64,000 nucleotides of DNA from Micropterix aruncella (taxonomy: Eukaryota; Arthropoda; Insecta; Lepidoptera; Micropterigidae), in NCBI GenBank assembly GCA_944548615.1, contig OX155978.1, forward strand, positions 7,493,609 through 7,557,608, given 5' to 3'. Positions 34,501 to 46,500 of this stretch are shown piece after piece (the first letter of the stretch is position 1; each line of letters opens with the position of its first letter). A model generated the notes under the pieces. It saw only the letters and a program-made list of their open reading frames with translations, was not told the DNA's origin and searched no databases. The position numbers and the translations under genes are program-made.

Positions 34501-37500
34501 ATAACTACGCAATATATAGAAATGTTAACAATAAAATTGTAAATATGACAAGACAGGCAAGATGTAACTACGAGTCGGTATTATAGACTCTGGGCCCAAA
34601 TCTTTCTACAGCTACATACGCAAACAAATATCTACAAAGGTTGGAGTCCCACTAGCACTAAAGCATAATGGCAATCTTGTAACAGGCAGCAAAGCTGTGG
34701 CTGTTGTCTTTGTCGACCAATTTGAGAATACCTATGTCCGAGAACCAGATGGACCTCTCCCAACTGTAAGTGTACCTAGAGTTGAGAACTCCCTGACAGA
34801 TATAGTATTCACGCCAGCATCTGTAGCGGAAGCCTTAAATTCGTTTAAAGATGAAACTGCAATGGGGTTTGATGAAATCCCAGCTGTTCTTTTGAAGAAA
34901 TGCTCCCCGTCTATCAGCAGTCTCTTAGCACGAATAATGAACAAATCTTTCGAAGACGGACAGCTGCCGAGCGACTGGAAACAAGCCATAGTTACACCAG
35001 TGTACAAAAAGGGCAGCAAGTTCTCAGCTATTAACTACCGACCGATAAGCCTAACCAGCATTGTTTGCAAGACTATGGAGAAAATTATTGCTAACTCTCT
35101 AAAGAACTTCCTCAAAAACGAGCAAATAATTTTGGATGAACAACACGGTTTTGTGCCTGGGAGGTCCGTCGTTACTAATCTACTCACCTGTGTTAATCAT
35201 TGGACCACAGAATGGGATCAACGACAGCCTACCGATGTTGTCTACCTAGACTACGAAAAAGCCTTCGACCGGGTGCCCATAAGAAGACTCTTGCTGAAGT
35301 TGGGACATTTTGGAATAAGAGGAAAACTCCACACCTGGCTCTGACTTCCTTATCAATAGAAAACTTAGAGTGAGAGTAGGCGATGACCTTTCCGAAAATA
35401 GACCTGTCCACAGCGGAGTCCCCCAAGGGTCGGTCATCGGCCCGATTGTCTTCGGTATCTACCTAACGGACTTCCGAGCAATCCTACAGATGATGTACTC
35501 CCTGTTTGCCGACGACGCTAAAATTATTGGGAACCCACTCACGCAGCACCCTGACCTACAGGATGATCTTGACCGCATTACCGCATGGACGCAAGACTGG
35601 TTAATGTCACTCAACGTGGATAAGTGCACCGTCCTTCATATAGGAAAAGAAAACCCAAGGAAAACATACACTATTCAGGGAAATGCTTTAATCAGTGTGA
35701 AGACACACAGGGATTTGGGTGTCATAATCGCAGAAGATTTAAAATGGGAGGCACACATCATAACTATGGTAAAGAGAGCGAACTCATTGCTGTATACAAT
35801 AAATAAAGCTTTCTCACATATAACCCCTGAGCTTTTCCTAAAGATTTATAAAACATATGTCCGACCTATGCTGGAGTATGCATACCAGATCTGGAATCCC
35901 TACTTCAAGAAGGATATTGACCTGCTGGAACGAGTACAACGTAGAGCTACAAAAATGCCAAATGCGCTGAGAAACAAAAGCTACGAAACCCGGCTGTATG
36001 AGCTTGGCCTGAGCACTCTACAAGAGCGAAGGGAACGGGGAGATCTCATTGAGACTTTTAAGATTCTGAACGCCTTCTACAGCGTTCCCAGGCTGCAAGA
36101 TATGTTCTCCCTTGCTAATACTACAAACCTGAGAGGACACTCTAAAAAGCTGTACCACAATAAGTTCAAGCAGAACCCACGCCGGCACTTTCTCACCAAT
36201 AGAGTGGTAGAATCTTGGAACAATCTACCCAGTGAAGTTGTAAATGCTGTCTCCGTAAATGCTTTCAAGAACAAACTGGACGATCATATAAAACATAAAA
36301 CAAAAACAATAACAAAAACTGTTACTAAAATAAGTGTTGTGATATAGGCGCATCAGCTAAAGCTGCTAGCCTATTATTAATAATAATAATAATTAATAAT
36401 AATAATAATTTAAGTAAATTGTACTTTTTTTAAACTCACATATTCTTATTATTAAATTATTCCGTTGAAATTAGGTAATTTTTTTTTTTTTTTAGAAACT
36501 CAAATATGTTTGGGTTACAGACAAAATATATGATTTTGTCGCTCGAAAACATAATTTTTTAAGTTTAATTTTTAAAATGGAAAATTACCAAAAATCAGTT
36601 GAAAATTACCAAAAATCAAAAAACAGTTGACATTGATCATTCTTTTCCGTAGCCCTTCATTAGTAGTGGTAAAAGGAGTGGGGGGCTTGTTTCCAGCCCT
36701 TGATGTCCCCTGGATCTATAAGATCTTTTGTAACTACCCACTTTGTGGTTATGTCAGTGGTATGCTAGAAGCCCAGTACTGCTTACCAGTCCATACAGAA
36801 CACTAACCTTCAAATTGGGCAGATCGCTGGGATCGAGAAAGGCTCATCCCAGTAAACTGTGTCTTTTTGCGGTGAGGCCTGGGCAGCGACCAACGAAGTG
36901 TATGCTGTCTTCAGGTTCTTCGCCTCGTATTCGGAAGTCCTTGCTCTCGGTCAAGCCAAGGTTGAATAGATGTGCTCTAAGGGTCGTGTGTCCGGTGAGG
37001 AGACCGATAGTGGTTCTAAGGTTCTTTTTGCTCATGTCAAGTAGGGCTTTGGTTTTCTTAAAAAAAGGTTGCTCCATCGTGGCCTTTGCCTGGCGATATC
37101 CTTGGCTCTGTTTTTAGGATGCCCGATGTTCCTGCCCCAAGCAGTCCCTGATAATTTTCTTACCTATAGCGAAGGGTACCCCAACAACTGGCTCCACCAG
37201 GCATTCCAGTGTGCCCAGTTTTGCCAGTTTCTTCGTTGCCGGGTAGTACGCCTTCATTAAACTTAAAGCTTTATTTTATCTCTTATTCCATTTGCATACA
37301 ACACAAATCGACTGTGATTTAATAAATGATCACCTGTGATATCCTATCGTGCCATCCCATCCTGGTGAGCCCGGCGGTTGCCAGGATTAATCCAGAGTAG
37401 TCGTACTCCTGGTTGTTGATATTTGCCATCTTCTTATCCAGTTTGCTGAGTCGCGTGTTTAAATTGCCTCGAATATCGACTACTTTTAAGTGAGGGAATA

Positions 37501-40500
37501 GTTTGGCCAGCTGGGCAGTCCGCCGCAAAGACGACGTACCTAAAAATCGGATTATATGTGTTCAGTATTCATCTATGCATGTTTTCCGTTTCTTTATTCC
37601 ACCATAACTTCTAAACGCTCGAACTGCTTTAGTAATATGTGGTATTGTTAGAATCTTTATGTCATCCCGAGTGTTATACGGCACCTTAACTGTCAAAATA
37701 TCAAATAAATAGTTGTCTAAATGTCCAAATCTCTAGATGTCAATGAATTAACATAAATATATCATGTTTAGTGTCAAATGAAAGGTCTGATTAAGTACAT
37801 TCCGGAAATATACATGTATCTATATGGATAAATACATAAACCACAAATATTTCATTAAAAAACCGTAATAAAAGTAATTATAAATAGAATAGTTTCCTTT
37901 CTGTAACGGCAGTTGTGTTTTTTATTTTTTTTAATATATTACTTGTTAACCATCTTGAGATGCAATGGAAGTGGAATGCCTGGTTGCACTCCCCAAGCCA
38001 CTGTGCATTGCTCAATAGTGGCCGAATATGGACTTGCTTGATACTCAATGCAAAGGTCCTTTATATGATAGCGGCAGATAGCATATTTATCCACGACGAT
38101 ATCCTAGGCCCACAGAACGAAGGCATTTCGAATTGCTTCTTTTCCTTGCTAGAGGAAGCCATTTCGACCTTCTCGTCGTCTACATCGAGTTGGGTATCTA
38201 TCGTTTGATAAGTCTCATTTCGTTGCGTTCAGAGTACTAACCAATAATAGATCCTGGGGGTAGTGTCTCCAACGATGAGCCTTTGAGATCTTCTCTGAGG
38301 ACCAGAGCATCACGAGGATCTTCCCTGGAATAATAATAGAAAAACATTTAATCATAGACCAATTTCCTTATAAATGGTTGTTGTAAACTACATATTGATG
38401 TACAAATGTCAAAGCAGTTTTAGATGTCTGGGTAACTCTTGGCATCATCTTCAGGATTCGATGAGTAACAGTCTTGAGTCTGTAAAATGTATATCCTTCA
38501 GTATAAACTAGACCTCCGAACACCACTAGTCTCCACTACCCTAGGCAACTTAAATACGATCTTCCAAGCAGAGTGCATTGGCATCACGAGAGCAGCACAG
38601 GCAATTGCAGCCAAATATGTCGGAGACCTAAGTTTGAAATTTGTCTCCGACAGTGCCTCCGTGCTACAAGCGCTGGCGAAAAATACTATAACCTCTGTCC
38701 TAGTACTGGAATGCCACAATGCGCTTCAATCCATTGCAAGGTCAAATAGAGTGACCCTGCAATGGAATAAAGGGCACAGCGACTCACTGGGCAACGACGC
38801 GGCAGACGAACTGTAGCAACCCAAACAGGCTGCTAACCTTCTGGGACAGCCTGGGTTGGCTGGAGTAACATAAATAGAAACGTGAGCCACGCACAACGGC
38901 CCAATAAAGAGGCCAAGTGCGGGAAAAAGCCCAGATAAACTAAACTAAACTAACTACAACAGATCACCCAAGGTTGTATCTAATACAAGAAGCAAGCAAC
39001 CCTCAAGGCGCTAATATTTCGCCACAGGGTTCCACATTCGGGCCGCCTGCACTGCAAATGACTTGGACACGAAAGTTGATGAATGCTGAGGTACAGCCCG
39101 CTGAGAAAATCTAGACATTGTTTAATGGAGAGCCACTCCATTTGCCTACCTACACAAGGTCAAGCTAATCAAGCTTCTTCAGGGAATAAACAAATCTAAT
39201 ACCCAGCTTTTGAATCCTTTCCAGTTTATTGAGTAGCTCCTCATTTGCGTCTAGGTAAGCTACATTAGCGTAGTAAATTGTTTGTAATAAAAATAAAAAA
39301 AATACAAACGGAGCTGCCATGGAATTCACCGACCAAAAATTGGGCCCATCATATATAATTATTACACTTCTGGGAGGTGAACGGTGGATTCCAGACTAAC
39401 GACCGGCTGTGGTAGGTGTAGGACAGCTGTCTTGCCACATGTGAGCGTTAACCTTACCACCCATTCACTCCCCCTTCGAAGCCATAGAATTTGAGATGCA
39501 GAAATCGCAGTTTTAGATAATTTTTATAGCAAGGAGTTGATTGTTTTCCTGGAGAGACCAAGATCTTTAAAAAGGTGAAACAAAGATTTAACTGGCAGGC
39601 CACGAGCGCCTACTTCCACCGCGTGAAGGTGAACAGTGGAGCCGTTCCAGGTGACGGCATTTGCGAGATCATGGTATTTATTTAATTTGTACTCGTGGTC
39701 TTTTGGGATATTTGATTCCCATGGAACAGTTAATTCTACGATAAGGACCGTCTTCCGAGATAGAGAGTAAAGAGTTATATCTGGACGCAGGGCTGTGCAT
39801 CCGAGACTTTCAGGGAATTTATACTGCTTAGAGACCGAATCGACCTCCATAATCCAATCTGAAGCTTTCTCGATTATTGAGAAAGGTTTTAAAAGATTGT
39901 GCCATTTGGCATAGGATGCCTGGGTCCATCGCTCACCGCCCATACAGAAACTTTTAATATATATTACATCGATATTATATTACATTATAATTGACATTAT
40001 ACCTTTCCAGAATGGCTCCAATAGCCATTCCATCAGGAAGTGACGTGGGCAAATCTTTCAAAGAGTGAACTATGATATCAACAGTTTTCTTGGCTAACGC
40101 ATCTTCGAGTTCTCTGGTGAATAGGGATTTTTCACCAATTTTCGGTAGAGACACATTCAGGATTCGGTCTCCAAGAGTCATCATTGTAGCTGCCGGGAAA
40201 AAACAACAATGAATTAGTTTGTACGCGGCTTTTACCTTTTCACCACGAGTGCTTTTACCTTTTTGGTAAAAAAAAAAAAACTTTTACACGACTTAGACTG
40301 TAAGTCAGTTCTCTCGACCCCCCGTAGCCTCTTCCACAGCTGTAACTGTAAATATTCCAAGATCTCCCACTGGCTATACACTACAATTGTGAGGCCGATA
40401 ATCACATATGCCTCGGTGGTATGGTGCAACAAAACCAACCATAAAACTGTGATTACCAAACTAAGCAATAATAACCAAAGGACGGCGTGCCTCATGACAA

Positions 40501-43500
40501 CTGGCGCAATGTCCTCCACTCCTGGAGTAGCTCTAGATGCTCTAGCTCTAGATTCACGGTGGCGAAAGCCAGCATGTACAGACTGTCTGCCCGAGAGAAG
40601 GTAAACTGGATCTCACAAGCACTAAGATCAGGTCTTGACTCAGTCAGTGAAGCTCTAACCCTCAACATAGTATCAGACACCATGCTTCCACTCCTAAACT
40701 TTGGAAAACTTTTTACAGTGGAACTGCCGCCCAGAGCGACTGGCTACAAAGCCAACTGCACTGGGAGGCCAAATCGGGACTTGACTTAGGCTGAGGTAGA
40801 TATGGAGAGCGACCAAACTTCCAAAGAAGTTTAAACTTGGGGAAATACGCCTCTATATTCCAAGCGGAAGTATACGCTATTATTGAATGTGCGGATCAAC
40901 CTCCATAAGAACTACGCCAACCACCGTATCTATATCCACTAGGATATCAACATAGCTCTTTTGGCACTAGCCTCGAATACCATTAATTCAAAGCTAGTGC
41001 AAAACTGCGTATCACTACTAAATTACCTGGGCAAAAAGAACAGGGTAATTCTAAGATGGGTTCCCGGCCATGCAGGAATCGAGGGAAATGAAAAAGCCGA
41101 CGAACTTGCTAAGACGGGAGCAAAGGGAACGTTATACGGCCATGAACCTTGCTGTGGCGTACCAAAATCCTTGCAAACCTAATGCTCAAACAAATATGTT
41201 AACCCCTCCTCTCGCGAAGTAAAAACTCACCTATCACTTTTGCGCGCGACATATTCGGGCAAAAAATCGATGCGAGTCAACGGCCTTGAGAAAAACGATC
41301 ATAACTTATAAACCACTAAACGGATTTAAAAAAGATAAAGAGAAAAATGATCGCATTGAAATTTGACATATAAAACATTATAACCTTATCTCGTAAAACA
41401 ATTAAGATAATAATGAATAAATATTACAAAATTGGCAAACTGAAAAAACTCGCCTATAAAATCATTTCGATTTTTTTGTCACAAAATACGTAAAATATGC
41501 AAAAATTGTAAATACAGTTATGTTCTTTATTAAATGCTTTACCAAAACGATTTTTTTTTTTTACCTATTTGCATACAAAAATATTTATTTATTCAGCCAA
41601 GAAAAATTTTATGTATTCTCGTAAAAGAAAATTTTTTTAATTTTTAATTTGTGACTACTTATGGTATTTTTTTATATGAAATTCTTTCAAAATAACTTTA
41701 TTACTACATCACACTTCTTAGAAATCACACCAGAACTTTGGGCTTTGTCTGATATTATAGAAAAGTCTAAAGTTTTGAGAGTTTGCGTCCGAACTTAATA
41801 ATAAACTTTGAATGCTCATAATATAAAATTCGTTAGATTTTTTCAATTATATTGTCTTATCCTAGACTTATTATATGTCTAATAACTAATTACTATACTC
41901 CAAAGAGTCACATTTCATCGAAAAACTATGGAAAATCGCACTTTATTCTCTCATAGTAATTATCAAAACAAGTTTCTTTGCGCGATTCATATTACAAAAC
42001 AAGATATAATGTTCAAAATACGCCTAATTATGTGATAACTTAGGATGTAAATGAAGCAATACTTATTTTGTTAGTAAATTAAAGCGACATTACGTCATAT
42101 TTCGCGATATATCAGGATATTTCATAAACATTACAAAATAATAACAACCATTTTTTCGCGAGCCGTTTGTTGTCGCTGAAGTGTTTTCTTTAAAAATTCG
42201 TGAAAAACAGCAAATGGACTATCTCAATTGACTAATCCTCATGCCTAAACTACTTAAAAATGCAAATTACTCACTGTTCTCCAGTAAATGGCACAAAACA
42301 CTGCACAAAACACTGTTTTTATCAACCATTTCGCGGAACTATACGCGGCCGCGGCGGTGGCCGATGGACACTGCCGTTTTGAGGTCTATGCTCACTTTTT
42401 AAATCGCCGTTCGATATTGCCACACAGAAATCTTGAATTAAAGATATTTTGGCCATATCGTTGCGACCTCAGAAAGCATATAGTACGACGTTTCGAATCG
42501 TAAATTGCATTTTTCGCAGCGGCGAGCGCTTTGTCCGGTAGCGGACGTTTCGGTGTTTAGGCGGCCGACATAAATGTCCCCAATCGGATGTTACGGAGTG
42601 AGCGGGTTAACCCGGTCGCTCCGTAACATCCCCTGGGGGACCAAATGTCGGCCGCCTAACACTCCGTACCGTTTGTTACGGGACCAAACGCTCGCCGCTG
42701 CGAAAAATGCAATTTACAATTCGACACGCCGTACTATATACTTTCTGAGGGCGCTACGATATGGCCAAAATATCTTTAATTCAAGATTTCCGTCTGGCAA
42801 TATCGAAGGACGATTTAAAAAGTGAGCATAGACGTCAAACGGTAGTGTCCGCCGGCATCTCTCACCGCCGCGTACGGTTCCGCGAAATGGGTAATAAAAA
42901 TGGTGTGTGTGCTGGAATGCCACAATGCGCTTCAATCCATTGCAGGGTCAAATAGAGTGACCCTGCAATGGATTAAAGGGCACAGCGCCTCACTGGGAAA
43001 CGACGCGGCAGACGAACTGGCCAAAAGGGGATCAAAGGAAATATTATATGGACCGGAACCCTTGATGCCCATTCCCCAGGCCCAAATAAAAACATGGCTA
43101 CGCAGGAACACCGAAGAAACCCACCTTACAGAATGGAAAAAGAACGCAGGATGCAGGCAAACAAAGAACGCGGTTCCGGAAGCGTCCAAAAAACTTGCCC
43201 GCAACCTCACCAGATTAAAAAGGGACAAAATCCGTAAAGTCATAGGTACTATGACAGGCCACTGTCCCCTAAACAAACACCTGTTTACCATAGGTGTGAC
43301 AGACAGCCCTCTATGCAGAGGATGCATGGAGGAAGAAGAAACGCCACAGCATGTGCTCATGGAATGCAGGAGCGTGGCAGAGCAACGGGCAAGAATACTA
43401 CAATCTCCAGCATCTGTCCCGGAGGCCTGTAGCAACCCAAACAGGCTGCTAACCTTCTGGGACAGCCTGGGTTGGCTGGAGTAACATAAATAGAAACATG

Positions 43501-46500
43501 AGCCACGCACAACGGCCCAATCAAGAGGTCAAGTGCGGGAAAAAGCCCTGACAAACTAACTAACTAACTATGGTGTGTGTGCAGTGTTTGAGTGCAATTT
43601 ACTGGAGAACAGTGAGTAATTTGCATTTTAAGTAGTTTCTGAATAAGGATGTCATTTGAGATAGTCCATTTGCTGTTTTTCACGAATTTTTAAACAAAAG
43701 ACTTCGGCGACAACACACCCCTCCCGAAAAAATGGCCGTTTTTATTTTGTAATGTATGTGAAATATCCTGATATATCGCGAAATTGGACGTAATGTCGCT
43801 TTAATTTACTAACAAAATAGGTATTGCTTCATTTACATCCTAAGTTATCACATAATTAGGCGTATTTTGAACATTATATGTTGTTTTCTAATATGACTCG
43901 CGCAAAGAAACTTGTTTTGATAATTACTATGAGAGAATTAAGTGCGATTTTCCATAGTTTTTCGATGAAATGTGACTCTTTGGAGTATAGTAATTAGTTA
44001 TTAGGCATATAATAAGTATATAATGAGACAATATAATTAAAAAAATCTAACGAATTTGATATTATGAGCATTCAAAGTTTATTATTAAGTTTTGGACGCA
44101 AACTCTCAAAACTTTAGATTTTTCTGTAATATCAGACAAAGCTCAAAGTTCTGGTATGATTTCTAAGAAGTGTGATGTAGTAATAAAGTTATTTTGAAAG
44201 AATTTCATATAAAAAAATACCATAAGTAGTCACAAATTAAAAATATTTTTTTTTTTTTTACGAGAATACATAAAATTTTTTCTTGGCTGAATAAATAAAT
44301 ATTTTTGTATGCAAATAAGTCAGAAAAAAATGGTTTTGGTAAAGCATTTAATAAAGAACATAACTGTATTTACAATTTTTGCATATTTTACGTATTTTGT
44401 GACAAAAAAATCGTAATGATTTTATAGGCGAGTTTTTTCAGTTCGCCAATTTTGTAATATTTATTCATTATTATCTTAATTGTTTTACGAGATAAAGTTA
44501 TAATGTTTTATATTTGAAATTTCAATGCGGTCATTTTACAGTTATTCTTTTCATGATCGGTGTAGTGGATTACAAGTTATGGCCGTTTGTATCAAGGTCG
44601 TCGACTCGCGTCGATTTTACGCCCGAATATGTCGCGCGCAAAAGTGATAGCTGAATTTTTACTTCTTGAGAGGAGGGGTTAAGAACAATCCATCAACCAC
44701 TGGAACAACACGCCAGGGTTGAATCATTTCAAAGCGCTAATTAAGGCTTACGACCGTAAGACAGCCCGTGAGGCCTAATCACTTAATAGGAACAATGTAC
44801 GCATACTGGTGAGGGCGCTCACGGGTCATTGTGGCCTTAACAAACACATGTACAACCTCAAGCTCCGAGGTACAAAAATGCGCAGGTTCTGCCAAGGAGC
44901 AGAGGAAACTCCCCAGCACCTCATGCGTAGATTGTTCCTATTTAGCGACAAGGCCTCACGGGCCAGGCCGTCTTAGGGTCGTAAGCCTTAACCCCTAGAG
45001 CCCCAATTGGCCGACATCGGCCACAATACGATTCAGCGTGACGCTGGCGCTTTAATTTTAAACGGGACGCCACATACGGGGCGTTTTAATTTAATTTTAA
45101 TTTAATTTGTTTTATTTTATTATGTTAATATGTTTATTTTAATTATGGGTACAGTGGTTTGGCAGTAATTAATGTTTTGGTGAGACAGTGTCATAATTTT
45201 TCTGAGAGACAGTGTTATAATTCAATTTTTTTACTAATTTTTACTAAAAATTTTTGGGACATCAACTTGTCAATCGGCCGAGGGGCCGAGGCCTGAAGGG
45301 TTAACTAGCGCTTTGGATTGATTCAACCCTGGCGTGTTGTTCCAGTGGTTGACGGATTGTTCAAAACATATTTGTTTGAGAATTAAGTTTGCAAGGCTTT
45401 TTGGTACGCCACAGCAAGGTTCAGGGCCGTATAACGTTCCCTTTGCTGCAGTTTTAGCAAGTTTGTCGGTTTTTTCATTTCCCCCGATTCATGCATGGCC
45501 GGGAACCCATCTTATAATTACCCTTTTCTTTTCGCCCAGGGAATTCAGTAGTGATACGCAGTTTTGCACTAGCTTTGAATTAATAGTATTCGAGGCTAGT
45601 GCTATGGCACTGAGCTGCCTTGCTATCCGAGTAGATATAGATACGGTGGTTGACGTTCTTATGGAGATTTATATCCGCACATTCAATAATGGGAGTAACG
45701 AGTTATCTGGACAGAGGGCTATGCATCTGAGACTTTCAAGGAATTTATACTGCTTAGAGAACGAATCAACCTCCCCAATTCAATTTAAATCTTTCTCAAT
45801 CATTAGGAAATTTTGAAATGAAATGTTTTTTGCCTTAACATTATCTCGCAAATAACAACAAGGACCTTGTCATGGTCGTAAGTGTATTGTCCTTGATCTA
45901 AGGCTGCCTTGCAGCCAGCTAGAAGTCGTATAGGATGACAAAGGGGACATGAGCTTACTGCGGTCTGGACGTATATGCTGAAAGGCATTTAAATAAAATT
46001 ACAGCATCTCTGGCGTCCAGTCATACAACATTACCTTGCAGTGTATTGGAGGAGGAATGAAAAAGTCCCCAATTGTTATCCAGTCATTTTGGAATTGAAG
46101 GCCAATTTATTATTTTTGCAGAAATGGATTCAAACATTGTTTCGCCTGATAATTCGTACACGTAACAGGTTATAAAAGGCAAGATTGGTTCGTCTATCCG
46201 ACTGGGTAACCATCCCAACTCGGGAAACTCTAGGCTAATTTCGATTGCAATTCTTCCTATTTAAGTCCACCTATATGTAGGTTTCGAAAGTAATTAGAAA
46301 GTAATAGGTAGGTACTCACTGATGTCAAATTCCAAATCTGGATTTAGTTCCTTCAAGCGATCAATCACATGATGTGTTTGTATTAGTGCCAGCTGTAGAA
46401 TAAAATGATATAACTTAATAAAATAAAACATTTTACTTAAATTTATAACATATAAAAAAGTATCTCATCTTAAAAAGTCAAACTGACTAGCCCGTTCTAG

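Larger units (their letters stand above)
40268..44955 (+). mobile_element. RNase H LINE (I/R1-like), split by a TTAA palindrome
   Basis: Post-RT sequence ([13 protein letters not shown]), then RNase H pieces ([40 protein letters not shown]) up to 41198. It resumes at 44683 with [16 protein letters not shown] codons and [32 protein letters not shown]. Many frameshifts. The break at 41199-44682 is the nested TTAA element. In HMBS intron 2, antisense. Confidence 0.82.

Noticed and set aside
37915..38208. 97-codon plus-strand open frame
   Set aside because: Antisense shadow of the ROC1 pseudogene.
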